Shown piece by piece: positions 45,441 to 55,881 of a stretch of 64,000 nt of DNA (position 1 is its first letter; every line of letters begins with the position of its first letter). Location of the stretch: positions 1-64,000 of the forward strand of contig NZ_BPEW01000017.1 in the NCBI RefSeq assembly GCF_019654975.1, read 5' to 3'. The position numbers and the translations under genes are program-made. Source of the stretch: Shewanella sp. c952. GTDB taxonomy: Bacteria; Pseudomonadota; Gammaproteobacteria; Enterobacterales; Shewanellaceae. Below the pieces are notes generated by a model. That model was not told the origin of the DNA. It was given only the letters and a program-made list of their open reading frames with translations, and did no database searches.

Positions 45441-46874
45441 ATGATGCAAACAGATCAACGAATTCTACTTGTCGGTAACCAGTCAGAGCGAATTAATCGC
45501 TTGTCTTGTGTATTTGAATTTTTAGGTGAGCAAGTCGAGTTGATCGGTTTCGATAAACTTGAATTGCATACTAAGCAAACGCGTTTTCGTGCGATTGTTT
45601 TACCTGCTGAAAATCAATCTAAAGAACTTATCCAGTCTTTGGCTGGAGCGCTTCCATGGCAGCCATTTTTGCTGTTAGGAGAAGTTGCAGACCTTAAAGC
45701 GTCTAATATTCTTGGCTGTATCGAAGAACCACTTAATTATCCGCAACTCACTGAGTTGCTTCACTTCTGCCAGGTTTATGGCCAAGTGAAGCGAGCAGAT
45801 GTGCCTACGAGTGCCAATCAAACGAAACTGTTTCGCAGTCTTGTGGGGCGCAGTGAGGGCGTAGCCAACGTGCGTCACCTCATTAGCCAGGTTGCCAGCT
45901 CCGATGCCACAGTGCTAGTACTGGGTCAATCAGGCACTGGCAAGGAAGTTGTTGCCCGTAATATCCACTATATTTCAGAGCGTCGTGACGGCCCGTTTAT
46001 TCCGGTTAACTGTGGTGCAATTCCGCCAGAGTTACTTGAGAGTGAACTATTTGGCCATGAAAAAGGCTCTTTCACTGGCGCGATTAGTGCCCGTAAAGGT
46101 CGCTTCGAACTCGCTGAAAAAGGCACGCTGTTTCTTGATGAAATTGGTGATATGCCACTGCAAATGCAGGTTAAGCTTTTGCGCGTGCTACAAGAGCGTA
46201 TGTTTGAACGTGTAGGTGGTAGCAAATCTATTGCTGCAGACGTTCGCGTGGTTGCAGCAACCCATCGCAATCTTGAAAACATGATCGAAGAGGGCGAATT
46301 TAGAGAAGACCTCTACTACCGTCTGAACGTATTCCCAATTGAAATGCCTGCTTTGTGTGAACGCAAAGAAGATATTCCATTGCTGCTGCAAGAACTTGTT
46401 AGCCGTGTCTATAACGAAGGGCGTGGACGTGTTCGCTTTACTCAAAGAGCGATAGAGTCGCTTAAAGAGCATGCTTGGTCTGGTAATGTTCGGGAGTTAT
46501 CTAATCTAGTCGAACGTTTAACGATTTTGTATCCAGGTGGCTTGGTAGATGTTAACGATTTACCGATTAAATATCGCCATATTGATGTACCTGAATATTG
46601 CGTTGAGATCAGTGAAGAGCAATTAGAGCGTGATGCACTAGCTTCTATCTTTAATGATGAAGAACCGATTGATATCCCTGAGTCTCGCTTCCCGAGTGAA
46701 CTACCACCTGAAGGTGTTAATTTAAAAGATCTGCTCGCAGAACTTGAAATTGACATGATTAGGCAAGCATTAGACCAGCAAGACAGCGTTGTTGCTCGTG
46801 CTGCTGAAATGCTCGGTATACGCCGTACTACTTTGGTTGAGAAGATGCGTAAGTATGGTTTAGGAAAAGATTAA
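45441..46874 (+). CDS. flrA: Master flagellar activator FlrA (sigma54-dependent)
   Basis: This 477-residue activator turns on class II flagellar genes with RpoN. It has an N-terminal FleQ-type receiver-like domain (about 5-125) without clear phosphorylation residues, an AAA+ domain with Walker A GQSGTGKE near 163 and GTLFLDEIGDMPLQMQ Walker B, and a C-terminal Fis-type helix-turn-helix (ARAAEMLGIRRTTLVEKMRKYGL). The sigma54-contact loop reads GSFTGA at residues 209-214 instead of the usual GAFTGA. It is transcribed alone and ends at its own terminator. Confidence 0.94.
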   Translation: MMQTDQRILLVGNQSERINRLSCVFEFLGEQVELIGFDKLELHTKQTRFRAIVLPAENQSKELIQSLAGALPWQPFLLLGEVADLKASNILGCIEEPLNYPQLTELLHFCQVYGQVKRADVPTSANQTKLFRSLVGRSEGVANVRHLISQVASSDATVLVLGQSGTGKEVVARNIHYISERRDGPFIPVNCGAIPPELLESELFGHEKGSFTGAISARKGRFELAEKGTLFLDEIGDMPLQMQVKLLRVLQERMFERVGGSKSIAADVRVVAATHRNLENMIEEGEFREDLYYRLNVFPIEMPALCERKEDIPLLLQELVSRVYNEGRGRVRFTQRAIESLKEHAWSGNVRELSNLVERLTILYPGGLVDVNDLPIKYRHIDVPEYCVEISEEQLERDALASIFNDEEPIDIPESRFPSELPPEGVNLKDLLAELEIDMIRQALDQQDSVVARAAEMLGIRRTTLVEKMRKYGLGKD

Positions 46875-46899
46875 TTTTAAACTAATCGATACTTTATAG

Positions 46900-46933
46900 A
46901 AGCTGCTACACCTTAGGTGTTGCAGCTTTTTTT
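46900..46933 (+). terminator. Terminator after flrA
   Basis: AAGCTGCTACACC and GGTGTTGCAGCTT pair with one T-T mismatch and are followed by TTTTT. Confidence 0.92.
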
Positions 46934-47048
46934 GTTTTAAAGTTCGAACGGTTCAAGCTCAAACGATACTAAGCAGAAAAGGCTCGAGTATTGAATTTTA
47001 AAACGCGCTCGATTTTGTTGTTCTAGATTTCCTGTCTTTCCTGCTTAT

Positions 47049-47064
47049 TGGCACAAAACCTGCT
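47049..47064 (+). promoter_or_regulatory. Sigma54 promoter of flrBC
   Basis: TGGCACA-AAAC-CTGCT fits RpoN with ten bases between GG and GC. It lies 38 bp before the flrB start. This agrees with FlrA plus sigma54 turning on flrBC. Confidence 0.85.
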
Positions 47065-47101
47065 TTAACTCCGCTATATACAGTTTTTTGACGGAGTCTT
47101 T

Positions 47102-48181
47102 ATGTCCGCAGTTCCCCAGCCAAATTTTGATCCGCTTACTAGCAATCGCCCGCAACTGGTCGATGTTCAGCAAGCCGCTAATATGTCCAATCGTATGGAG
47201 CATATTCTGCAGGCGATGCCGTCAGGTGTGGTGATCATTAATGGCGACGGAATTGTGACAGATGCGAATCCAGTTGCAATTGAACTGCTTGGTGGACCGT
47301 TAGAGGGACTGCGCTGGTTTAAAGTGATCAACCAAGCTTTCTCACCGAAAGATGATGATGGCCATGAAGTGTCACTGCGTAATGGTCGGCGGGTAAAGCT
47401 TGCGATAACGCCGCTAACGCCTGAGCCTGGTCAGCTGATTGTATTAACCGATCTGACAGAGACTCGTTTACTGCAAAAAAACTTGTCTCATCTGCAGCGG
47501 TTATCAGCATTAGGCAAAATGGTGGCAACACTTGCTCACCAAGTCCGTACGCCTCTGAGCGCCGCATTATTGTATGCATCAAACCTTGCAAGCCCGAAGA
47601 TTTCAGATAGCGCCAGACAACGTTTTCAAGGCAAGTTAGTTGATAGGCTTAATGAGCTCGAACACCAAGTTAATGACATGCTGTTGATGGCAAAAGGCCG
47701 TCAACAGGAGTTAGACGTCATCGTCAGTATCGAAGAGGTTATCGACAGTGTGTTGAATAACTGTCTGCCAATCGCAGCTCAAAAAGGCTGTCAGCTCGAA
47801 TTTATTAACCATGCCACTCAGCCTATACGTGCCAATGATTCAGCTTTAAGTTCGGCCATCAACAACTTGGTCGTTAACAGTATCGAGGCGGGCGCAACAA
47901 CAATTACTATAAAGACCTACGACACCGAAACCGCGTTGCATGTTGATGTGATTGATAACGGCAAGGGATTAGATAGCGACATGCAGCAACAAGTGCTTGA
48001 ACCTTTCTTTACTACTAAAGCGCAGGGAACGGGGCTCGGATTAGCGGTTGTGCAGTCAGTGGTTAATAACCATGGCGGCATGATGCAGTTTAGCTGCCAT
48101 GTTGGTAAAGGCTGCACCGCTGCGCTTAAATTCCCACTGGCGAAACCACAAGTTATCACTGATACAGTGGTTGGAGCGTAG
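47102..48181 (+). CDS. flrB: Flagellar sensor kinase FlrB
   Basis: This 359-residue soluble histidine kinase phosphorylates FlrC. It has a PAS-like domain (about 30-125; MEHILQAMPSGVVIINGDG), phospho-acceptor His 146 in TLAHQVRTPLS, and an ATPase domain with NNLVVNSIEAGA, DNGKGL and GTGLGLAVVQ. There are no membrane segments, as expected. It is 3 bp from flrC. Confidence 0.94.
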   Translation: MSAVPQPNFDPLTSNRPQLVDVQQAANMSNRMEHILQAMPSGVVIINGDGIVTDANPVAIELLGGPLEGLRWFKVINQAFSPKDDDGHEVSLRNGRRVKLAITPLTPEPGQLIVLTDLTETRLLQKNLSHLQRLSALGKMVATLAHQVRTPLSAALLYASNLASPKISDSARQRFQGKLVDRLNELEHQVNDMLLMAKGRQQELDVIVSIEEVIDSVLNNCLPIAAQKGCQLEFINHATQPIRANDSALSSAINNLVVNSIEAGATTITIKTYDTETALHVDVIDNGKGLDSDMQQQVLEPFFTTKAQGTGLGLAVVQSVVNNHGGMMQFSCHVGKGCTAALKFPLAKPQVITDTVVGA

Positions 48182-48184
48182 AGC

Positions 48185-49540
48185 ATGTCTGAAGGAAGAT
48201 TACTGTTAGTTGAAGATGATGCCTCATTAAGAGAGGCATTGTTAGATACCTTAATGTTGGCACAATATGATTGCGTTGATGTCGAGTCGGCTGAAGCGGG
48301 TATTTTAGCGCTTAAAAATGACCGCTTTGACATGGTGATAAGCGATGTCCAAATGGAGGGGATTGGTGGCCTTGGGCTACTCAATTACCTGCAGCAGCAC
48401 CATCCTAAAGTACCAATGTTATTGATGACGGCTTACGCGACCATCGATAACGCCGTCAATGCTATGAAATTGGGCGCTGTAGATTATTTAGCTAAACCAT
48501 TTTCGCCAGAAGTACTGCTTAATCAAGTATCGCGTTATCTACCTGCAAAATCTATTGAAGGCAGTCCTGTGGTTGCCGATGAAAAGAGCCTAGCACTGTT
48601 ATCTTTAGCGCAGCGAGTTGCGGTATCTGATGCGTCGGTGATGATCATGGGACCAAGTGGTAGTGGTAAAGAGGTATTAGCGCGCTATATACACCAACAC
48701 AGCCAGCGTGCGACAGAGCCATTTGTAGCAATTAACTGTGCGGCAATTCCAGAAAATATGCTGGAAGCGACTTTGTTTGGCTACGAGAAAGGGGCGTTTA
48801 CTGGCGCATATCAAGCTTGCCCCGGAAAGTTTGAGCAAGCACAAGGCGGTACGTTACTGCTGGATGAAATTTCTGAGATGGAAGTGGGTCTGCAAGCTAA
48901 GTTATTGCGCGTGCTTCAAGAGCGTGAAGTTGAGCGTTTAGGCGGGCGAAAAACCATTAAATTGAATGTGCGGGTACTAGCAACCTCTAACCGAGATCTA
49001 AAAGCGTTGGCTGAGGCTGGCGAATTTAGAGAAGATCTTTACTATCGAATTAATGTCTTTCCGCTCACATGGCCTGCACTGAATCAGCGTCCAGCTGATA
49101 TTTTACCTTTGGCAAGACACTTAATTAGTCGCCATGCAACGGCGATGAACAAAACGGAAGTCCCTGAATTGGCAGAATGTGCCTCACGCCGACTATTGAC
49201 ACACCGCTGGCCTGGTAACGTACGAGAACTTGATAATGTCGTGCAGCGAGCGCTTATTTTGAGTGTAGGGAATGCAATCACCATTGCTGACATTATTATC
49301 GATTCTTGCGATATCTCCTTAACTGCGGAGGTTAACTCGGTAGAAGAGGAGACTAAGAGCAATGAGCTTGACGGCTTAGGAAATGAACTTAAAGCGCAAG
49401 AACATGTGATCATTTTAGAGACTCTGAGCCAGTGCAACGGCAGTCGTAAAGAGGTTGCTGAAAAACTGGGGATCAGCGCGCGTACTTTACGCTATAAAAT
49501 GGCAAAAATGCGTGACTCTGGGATTGAAATTCCGGCTTAA
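48185..49540 (+). CDS. flrC: Flagellar response regulator FlrC (sigma54-dependent)
   Basis: This 451-residue activator of class III genes has a receiver with Asp 54 in ISDVQMEG, an AAA+ domain with GPSGSGKE and a standard GAFTGA loop at residues 203-208, and a Fis-type DNA-binding C-terminus (SRKEVAEKLGISARTLRYKMAKM). It fires the sigma54 promoters before flgB, fliE, fliK and others. It follows flrB by 3 bp, with a ribosome-binding site inside the flrB end. Confidence 0.95.
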   Translation: MSEGRLLLVEDDASLREALLDTLMLAQYDCVDVESAEAGILALKNDRFDMVISDVQMEGIGGLGLLNYLQQHHPKVPMLLMTAYATIDNAVNAMKLGAVDYLAKPFSPEVLLNQVSRYLPAKSIEGSPVVADEKSLALLSLAQRVAVSDASVMIMGPSGSGKEVLARYIHQHSQRATEPFVAINCAAIPENMLEATLFGYEKGAFTGAYQACPGKFEQAQGGTLLLDEISEMEVGLQAKLLRVLQEREVERLGGRKTIKLNVRVLATSNRDLKALAEAGEFREDLYYRINVFPLTWPALNQRPADILPLARHLISRHATAMNKTEVPELAECASRRLLTHRWPGNVRELDNVVQRALILSVGNAITIADIIIDSCDISLTAEVNSVEEETKSNELDGLGNELKAQEHVIILETLSQCNGSRKEVAEKLGISARTLRYKMAKMRDSGIEIPA

Positions 49541-49770
49541 GCGCTGACAAGGACGCATTGGCTAGCTAATACGCAGTCTGCTATTTGAGTGTTCTCAGTC
49601 TTGTTAGCAAAGAGCAGTAACAGTAAAAGTGTCAGATTTTTACTGTTGCTTTCTCCATAATGAGTCGCTGCTGTAAACGTAGGTCGGCATTTATGCCGTC
49701 GCTTTGCTTTGCCGTTATGGCCTGAAGCTAAATCCACTACTTCAAACCTTATTAATACCTTTCTATAAAC

Positions 49771-49786
49771 TGGCACGATTTCTGCT
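49771..49786 (+). promoter_or_regulatory. Sigma54 promoter of the fliE operon
   Basis: TGGCACG-ATTT-CTGCT is a near-perfect RpoN consensus, 53 bp before the fliE start. It makes any start upstream of about 49797 unlikely. Confidence 0.9.
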
Positions 49787-49838
49787 TTATCTAGTTCAAT
49801 TAAGATTTTCGTCAAGAAAACGACATTGGGAGATAGTT

Positions 49839-50171
49839 ATGCAAATCGGCGCTAATTCTTTACTGCAAGAGATGCAGTCACTTAACGGTCAAATCGGTAC
49901 TCAAGGCACTCAAACAAGTGTTGCCCGCCAAGTGAACAACACTTCAGGCGCTGATTTTGGTCAACTTCTCTCTCAAGCTGTTGGAAATGTGAGCGAACTT
50001 CAGTCAAATGCATCTAATTTGGCCACTCGCCTTGATATGGGCGATACCACAGTGACATTATCTGATACGGTTATCGCGCGTGAAAAATCGAGCGTTGCTT
50101 TTGAAGCAACCGTGCAAGTAAGAAATAAGCTCGTAGAAGCTTATAAAGACATTATGAGTATGCCTGTTTAG
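49839..50171 (+). CDS. fliE: MS ring-rod junction protein FliE
   Basis: This 110-residue basal-body protein has the conserved C-terminal MGDTTVTLSDTVIAREKSSVAFEATVQVRNKLVEAYKDIMSMPV. The ATG at 49839 has GGGAG upstream and follows the sigma54 promoter; the longer frame would begin before the promoter. It leads the fliEFGHIJ run. Confidence 0.95.
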   Translation: MQIGANSLLQEMQSLNGQIGTQGTQTSVARQVNNTSGADFGQLLSQAVGNVSELQSNASNLATRLDMGDTTVTLSDTVIAREKSSVAFEATVQVRNKLVEAYKDIMSMPV

Positions 50172-50193
50172 GCCCTAACAGCAGGTAGCAATT

Positions 50194-51903
50194 GTGAGTA
50201 CAGAAATGGTCGTAGGTACAGGTTCAAACGTCGCTGTCGGTGGGCAGTCTGGTGGTGTTCAAGAAGAACATAAGCCAGGTGTGATGGGATCGATTGGCAA
50301 TATCGACATGTTACGTCAAGTGACCATGATATTAGCCTTGGCTATCTGCTTAGCATTAGCTGTTTTTGTGATGATTTGGGCACAAGAGCCTGAATATCGT
50401 CCGTTGGGGCAAATGAGTACGCAAGAGATGGTTCAAGTACTCGACGAACTCGATAAAAATAAAATTAAATACCAGATCCAAGGTGATGTGGTAAAAGTGC
50501 CTGAAGATAAATATCAAGATGTAAAAATGATGCTAAGCCGTGCTGGTTTAGATCAAGCCGCTGCCAATGATGACTACTTAAGTAAAGACAGTGGTTTTGG
50601 CGTCAGCCAGCGTATGGAGCAAGCCCGCCTTAAACACAGCCAGGAACAGAACCTTGCTCGTGCTATTGAAGAGCTTAAAAGTGTTAGCCGCGCCAAAGTT
50701 ATCTTAGCGCTGCCAAAAGAGAATGTTTTTGCTCGTAATCGCTCTAAGCCAAGCGCAACAGTAGTTGTTAATACTCGCCGTGGTGGCCTAGGCCAAGAAG
50801 AGGTCGATTCGATAGTCGATATCGTCGCATCCGCGGTTCATAATCTAGAGCCAAATAAAGTCACCGTCACTGATTCAAATGGTCGCCTATTGAATTCAGG
50901 TAGCCAAGATGGCGTGTCAGCCATTGCGCGACGTGAACTGGAAATCGTTCAACAAAAAGAGTCTGAATACCGTAACAAGGTAGAGTCAATTTTGATGCCG
51001 ATTCTAGGGCCAGAAAACTTTACCTCGCAAGTTGACGTTAGCATGGACTTTACAGCCGTAGAGCAAACCGCTAAGCGTTATAACCCCGACTTACCGGCAC
51101 TGCGCAGTGAGATGGTCGTTGAGAACAACTCTAATGGCGGTGCCACTGGCGGGATCCCTGGGGCACTGTCTAATCAGCCTCCGATGAATTCTGATATTCC
51201 ACAAGAGGTGGGTACAGAAACAACGTCTGTTAGCAATGGTAGCAGCCACAAAGAAGCCACGCGAAACTTTGAGCTTGATACCACTATCAGTCACACGCGC
51301 CAACAAATCGGCACATTAAGGCGTGTTAGTGTCTCTGTTGCGGTCGATTTTAAAAATGCGCCTGCTGCTGAAGATGGTAGCGTCACGCGGGTCCCTCGCA
51401 CTGAGCAAGAGTTGGCAAACATTCGTCGTTTACTCGAAGGTGCCGTTGGTTTTAACACTCAACGCGGTGACATGATTGAAGTTGTCACAGTACCGTTTAT
51501 GGATCAGTTAATAGAAGACGCGCCAGCACCAGAAATGTGGGAACAACCTTGGTTTTGGCGTGCAGTAAAATTAGGCTTAGGTACCTTAGTCGCACTAGCG
51601 ATAGTAATGTTTATCATCAGCCCAATGCTAAAGCGTATTGTCTATCCAGATAGCGCTAAACTGCCAGAAGAGCCAAAGATGGGTGATGAACTGGCTGAGA
51701 TAGAAGACCAATATGCTGCTGATACATTAGGCATGTTAGAGCGCCCAGAAGCTGAATACAGCTATGCTGATGACGGCTCGATTCTAATTCCTGACTTGCA
51801 TAAAGACGATGACATGATTAAAGCCATCCGCGCGATTGTCGCGAATGAACCTGAACTATCGACTCAAGTCGTGAAAAATTGGTTAATTGAAGATGACAAA
51901 TAA
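50194..51903 (+). CDS. fliF: Flagellar MS-ring protein FliF
   Basis: This 569-residue inner-membrane protein makes the MS ring. It has two membrane segments (about 45-65 and 450-475), YscJ-like domains (LSRAGLDQAAANDDYLSKDSGFGVSQ, RAIEELKSVSRAKVILALPKE) and a C-terminal FliG-binding tail. It starts with GTG. The end overlaps fliG. Confidence 0.96.
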   Translation: MSTEMVVGTGSNVAVGGQSGGVQEEHKPGVMGSIGNIDMLRQVTMILALAICLALAVFVMIWAQEPEYRPLGQMSTQEMVQVLDELDKNKIKYQIQGDVVKVPEDKYQDVKMMLSRAGLDQAAANDDYLSKDSGFGVSQRMEQARLKHSQEQNLARAIEELKSVSRAKVILALPKENVFARNRSKPSATVVVNTRRGGLGQEEVDSIVDIVASAVHNLEPNKVTVTDSNGRLLNSGSQDGVSAIARRELEIVQQKESEYRNKVESILMPILGPENFTSQVDVSMDFTAVEQTAKRYNPDLPALRSEMVVENNSNGGATGGIPGALSNQPPMNSDIPQEVGTETTSVSNGSSHKEATRNFELDTTISHTRQQIGTLRRVSVSVAVDFKNAPAAEDGSVTRVPRTEQELANIRRLLEGAVGFNTQRGDMIEVVTVPFMDQLIEDAPAPEMWEQPWFWRAVKLGLGTLVALAIVMFIISPMLKRIVYPDSAKLPEEPKMGDELAEIEDQYAADTLGMLERPEAEYSYADDGSILIPDLHKDDDMIKAIRAIVANEPELSTQVVKNWLIEDDK

Positions 51904-52948
51904 TACTCCCTTAGAGGGGCAAGCAGTAGCACCTGCACCAGGGTTTAAGCCAGAAGATTTAAATGGTATTGAAAAAACAGCCATATTGTTGTTGAGCCTC
52001 AGTGAAAGTGATGCTGCTTCTATATTGAAACACCTAGAGCCCAAACAGGTGCAGAAGGTCGGCATGGCGATGGCGGCAATGCAGGATTTTGGCCAAGAAA
52101 AGGTCATCGGAGTGCATAAGCTGTTTTTGGACGATATTCAAAAATACTCTTCTATCGGTTTCAACAGTGAAGAATTCGTTCGTAAGGCATTGACTGCTGC
52201 GCTAGGTGAAGATAAAGCGGGCAACCTGATTGAACAGATCATTATGGGTAGTGGCGCCAAAGGCCTCGACTCCCTTAAGTGGATGGATGCACGCCAAGTA
52301 GCGACTATCATTCAAAACGAACATCCGCAGATCCAAACCATTGTTTTGTCATATTTGGAGCCGGATCAAGCCGCAGAAATATTTGCTCAATTCCCTGAAA
52401 ATACACGCTTAGATCTCATGATGCGAATCGCTAACCTTGAGGAAGTGCAGCCTGCAGCACTGCAAGAGCTAAACGATATCATGGAGAAACAGTTTGCCGG
52501 TCAAGGCGGCGCACAAGCGGCTAAGATGGGTGGTCTTAAAGCGGCAGCAAATATCATGAACTATCTTGATACGGGCGTCGAAAGCCATCTTATGGAAACG
52601 ATGCGAGAGTCTGATGAAGAGATGGCGCAACAGATCCAAGACCTTATGTTCGTGTTTGAGAACTTAAGTGATGTCGATGACATGGGCATTCAAGTGCTGC
52701 TTAGAGAAGTGCAGCAAGATGTACTGATGAAGGCACTAAAAGGCACTGATGATCAACTCAAAGAGAAGCTCCTTGGTAACATGTCTAAACGCGCAGCAGA
52801 ATTGCTCCGAGATGACTTAGAAGCGATGGGGCCGATTAGGATCAGTGAAGTTGAAGTGGCACAAAAAGAGATCTTATCGATTGCACGTCGTCTAAGTGAA
52901 AGCGGTGAGCTGATGCTTGGTGGTGGCAGTGGTGAAGAGTTCTTATAA
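51893..52948 (+). CDS. fliG: Flagellar motor switch protein FliG
   Basis: This 351-residue switch protein couples the rotor to stator units. The motor domain at the C-terminus keeps the charged torque residues (EDLEAMGPIRISEVEVAQKEI; LLRDD). EHPQTI-type motif reads NEHPQIQTIVLSYLEPDQAAEI. I prefer the ATG at 51893 over a TTG at 51887; both overlap the fliF end. It overlaps fliH by one base. Confidence 0.95.
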   Translation: MTNNTPLEGQAVAPAPGFKPEDLNGIEKTAILLLSLSESDAASILKHLEPKQVQKVGMAMAAMQDFGQEKVIGVHKLFLDDIQKYSSIGFNSEEFVRKALTAALGEDKAGNLIEQIIMGSGAKGLDSLKWMDARQVATIIQNEHPQIQTIVLSYLEPDQAAEIFAQFPENTRLDLMMRIANLEEVQPAALQELNDIMEKQFAGQGGAQAAKMGGLKAAANIMNYLDTGVESHLMETMRESDEEMAQQIQDLMFVFENLSDVDDMGIQVLLREVQQDVLMKALKGTDDQLKEKLLGNMSKRAAELLRDDLEAMGPIRISEVEVAQKEILSIARRLSESGELMLGGGSGEEFL

Positions 52949-53910
52949 TGAATGACCCAAAAGAGCCCAAAGGGGCGACGGTTAATACCACCGATGAATT
53001 TGGTCACTGGGATCTGCCTGATATTAGCCAAGCAGTAGATACTTCATCATTGAATATGTTTGGTCGACATGGCTCTACTATTGACATTGAAGACGATGGT
53101 GAAGCCGAAGCCATTTTACCGCCGACATTGACCGAGATTGAAGATATCCGCGCCGATGCTGAACGAGAAGGTTTTGTTCAAGGGCAAGAGGCCGGTCATG
53201 CTGAAGGGCTTGAAAAAGGCCGTTTGGCAGGGTTAGAACAGGGTCATAGCGAAGGTTTTGAACAAGGAAAAGAGCAGGGGCATGAGGCTGGTCTCCAAGC
53301 TGCTGCGGAGATGTTACAACGTTTTGAGGCATTACTTGAGCAATTCGAGAAACCGTTGAGCATACTCGATACCGAAATTGAGAAAGAGTTGCTATCTACC
53401 TCTATGAGTCTTGCAAAGGCCGTTATCGGCCATGAGCTTAGAACACACCCTGAACATATATTAAGTGCGCTGCGCCAAGGTGTTGATTCGCTGCCGATTA
53501 AAGAGCAAAAAGTCAATATCAGAGTGACACCAGCCGATGAAACATTGATTTCAGGCCTCTATAGCACTGCGCAGTTAGAAAAAAATCGCTGGGATATTGA
53601 AGCCGATCCAAGCTTATCCCCAGGTGATTGCATTATCAGCAGCGGGCGCAGCCATATAGATATGACAGTCGATACCCGTATTCAACACGTCTTTTTTGAG
53701 TTAGAAAAAAGTCAGCAAGATCTATTGCAGAAAAAAGAGCAGCAACAGCAAACGTTGCTTAGTGAACGAGCGAGTAAACAAGTGGCTATTGACGAGCAAG
53801 AGCCTAATTCGACTCAAGCAATAGAGACACAACAAGAACAGCAAGCTCAAGAACCCGTCCCAGTCGCCGAAGGTGAACATGCCAACACGCCAACACCGAC
53901 TGCGCAGTAA
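52948..53910 (+). CDS. fliH: Flagellar export ATPase regulator FliH
   Basis: This 320-residue cytosolic protein binds FliI. It has the typical glycine-repeat region: a run of GxxxG-like [20 protein letters not shown] spacing at about residues 75-110. An unusually Gln/Glu-rich tail (about 255-320) follows. It starts on the fliG stop and overlaps fliI by about 32 bp. Confidence 0.94.
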   Translation: MNDPKEPKGATVNTTDEFGHWDLPDISQAVDTSSLNMFGRHGSTIDIEDDGEAEAILPPTLTEIEDIRADAEREGFVQGQEAGHAEGLEKGRLAGLEQGHSEGFEQGKEQGHEAGLQAAAEMLQRFEALLEQFEKPLSILDTEIEKELLSTSMSLAKAVIGHELRTHPEHILSALRQGVDSLPIKEQKVNIRVTPADETLISGLYSTAQLEKNRWDIEADPSLSPGDCIISSGRSHIDMTVDTRIQHVFFELEKSQQDLLQKKEQQQQTLLSERASKQVAIDEQEPNSTQAIETQQEQQAQEPVPVAEGEHANTPTPTAQ

Positions 53911-55219
53911 ACTTGCGCAGCACCATAGTAAGGTGAATCCTTTTGTGGCCGAAGCCAGCGGACAGCTAGTTCGTGTGGTGGGTTTAACGCTAGAAGCCAC
54001 CGGTTGCCGTGCTTCAGTTGGCAGCCTTTGCTCGATAGAAACCATGTCTGGTGAGCTTGTCGCAGAAGTGATTGGTTTTGATGATGACCTGCTTTATTTA
54101 ATGCCGATTGAAGAGTTAAGTGGCGTGTTACCTGGTGCTAAAGTGACTCCACTTGGACAGCAGTCAGGTTTAAGCGTTGGATTGGCATTATTAGGTCGAG
54201 TGCTTGATGGTAGTGGCCTGCCGATTGATGGCTTAGGTAACCTGCAAACAGACCAAAAAGCCCCGACTCATGCTCCTGCAATAAACCCTTTAGCAAGACG
54301 TGCCATTAGCGAACCGCTTGATGTAGGTGTGCGTGCGATTAACTCAATGTTGACCGTAGGTAAAGGTCAGCGAATGGGGCTATTTGCAGGTTCTGGTGTT
54401 GGTAAAAGTGTGCTGTTAGGCATGATGACCAGAGGCACTACCGCCGACATCATTGTAGTGGGGCTGGTCGGAGAGCGTGGCCGCGAAGTCAAAGAATTCA
54501 TTGAAGAGATTTTAGGCCCTGAAGGCCGTGCACGCTCAGTCGTTGTTGCCGCGCCGGCAGATACCTCGCCATTGATGCGACTGCGCGCCTGTGAAACATC
54601 GACACGAATCGCGGAGTACTTTCGCGACATGGGTTACAGCGTACTGCTACTGATGGATAGTTTAACCCGTTACGCTCAGGCGCAGCGCGAAATAGCGTTG
54701 GCCGTCGGCGAGCCACCTGCAACTAAAGGTTATCCGCCTTCAGTATTTGCCAAGCTGCCTAAACTGGTGGAAAGAGCTGGCAATGGTGGTGGTAAACAGG
54801 GCTCGATTACTGCTTTTTACACGGTACTGACAGAGGGCGACGATTTACAAGATCCTATTGCCGATGCATCACGAGCAATCCTTGACGGGCATATTGTCCT
54901 TTCTCGTTCACTGGCTGATTCTGGCCATTATCCTGCGATAGATATCGAAGCGTCGATTAGTCGTGTCGCACCTATGGTGATAACGACAGAGCACTTAGAG
55001 GCGATGCGCCGAGTAAAGCAGGTTTATTCGCTTTATCAGCAGAACAAAGATCTGATCTCTATTGGCGCTTATACGCAGGGAAGTGATCCTCGAATTGATA
55101 ATGCAATTCGCCTGCAACCCGCTATGAATGCTTTTTTACGCCAAACCATGAAAGATGCTATTACCTTCGACAGTAGTACGCTTATGTTGAGCCAATTGGG
55201 CGCGCAGTGTCATGTTTAG
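53879..55219 (+). CDS. fliI: Flagellum-specific export ATPase FliI
   Basis: This 446-residue F1-like ATPase powers the start of flagellar export. Walker A GSGVGKS lies near residues 169-175; [21 protein letters not shown] and [20 protein letters not shown] are family hallmarks. The ATG at 53879 with GAAGG upstream is preferred over a GTG two codons earlier. It overlaps the fliH end. Confidence 0.97.
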   Translation: MPTRQHRLRSKLAQHHSKVNPFVAEASGQLVRVVGLTLEATGCRASVGSLCSIETMSGELVAEVIGFDDDLLYLMPIEELSGVLPGAKVTPLGQQSGLSVGLALLGRVLDGSGLPIDGLGNLQTDQKAPTHAPAINPLARRAISEPLDVGVRAINSMLTVGKGQRMGLFAGSGVGKSVLLGMMTRGTTADIIVVGLVGERGREVKEFIEEILGPEGRARSVVVAAPADTSPLMRLRACETSTRIAEYFRDMGYSVLLLMDSLTRYAQAQREIALAVGEPPATKGYPPSVFAKLPKLVERAGNGGGKQGSITAFYTVLTEGDDLQDPIADASRAILDGHIVLSRSLADSGHYPAIDIEASISRVAPMVITTEHLEAMRRVKQVYSLYQQNKDLISIGAYTQGSDPRIDNAIRLQPAMNAFLRQTMKDAITFDSSTLMLSQLGAQCHV

Positions 55220-55249
55220 AATTGAGCAGAATCAATGAGTAATAGATAA

Positions 55250-55696
55250 ATGGCTAAAGCTGACCCACTTTTTACCGTACTAAAATTAACCCAAGAAGCC
55301 GAAGAGCAAGCATCACTGCAACTGCGTGCCGCTCAATTAGAGTTACAGCGCAGACAAAGCCAGTTAAAGGCGTTGCAAGATTATCGTTTAGATTACATGA
55401 AACAGATGGAGCAGCAGCAAGGTAAAAATATCAGCGCGAGTTACTATCATCAGTTTCATCAATTCGTGCGTCAGGTCGATGATGCCATTGTGCAGCAAGT
55501 CAATTCGGTCCAAGAAGCACACACCCAACAACAACATCGACAAACTCATTGGCAAGAGAAACAACAAAAGCGTAAAGCTGTAGAGCTGCTATTGGCGAAT
55601 AAAGCTGAGAAAGCCCAGCTTGCTGAACAACGCAGAGAACAGAAAATGGTTGATGAGTTTGCCTCGCAGCAGTTTTACCGTAAATCCCGCCGCTAG
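55250..55696 (+). CDS. fliJ: Flagellar export chaperone/stalk protein FliJ
   Basis: This 148-residue coiled-coil protein fits into the FliI ring as a stalk. It is almost wholly charged and Gln-rich helix (KLTQEAEEQASLQLRAAQLELQRRQSQLK). It lies after fliI as expected, and its end precedes the fliK promoter. Confidence 0.93.
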   Translation: MAKADPLFTVLKLTQEAEEQASLQLRAAQLELQRRQSQLKALQDYRLDYMKQMEQQQGKNISASYYHQFHQFVRQVDDAIVQQVNSVQEAHTQQQHRQTHWQEKQQKRKAVELLLANKAEKAQLAEQRREQKMVDEFASQQFYRKSRR

Positions 55697-55755
55697 ATTT
55701 AAAACACTAAATGTAAAACAGTAGGTTTCAGGCTGTTCAATATCTGCCGCTTTGT

Positions 55756-55771
55756 TGGCATCATATTTGCT
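55756..55771 (+). promoter_or_regulatory. Sigma54 promoter of the fliK operon
   Basis: TGGCATC-ATAT-TTGCT has GG and GC ten bases apart; 110 bp before the fliK ATG. It probably drives fliKLMNOPQR-flhB. Confidence 0.78.
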
Positions 55772-55881
55772 TTTAACTAGATAATAGGTAATTTAAGCGG
55801 ACGCTTGAGCCGATATTTTGACGCTAATTACCCAACCTAACGATCTATTTTTGCTTTGATGGGAACGCTGACGGAGAAGTT

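Noticed and set aside
45968..46756. Two roughly 100-codon frames opposite flrA
   Set aside because: They are shadows of FlrA with serine-rich, non-protein-like composition.
49704..49838. Longer start for FliE
   Set aside because: It would begin upstream of the sigma54 promoter at 49771-49786.
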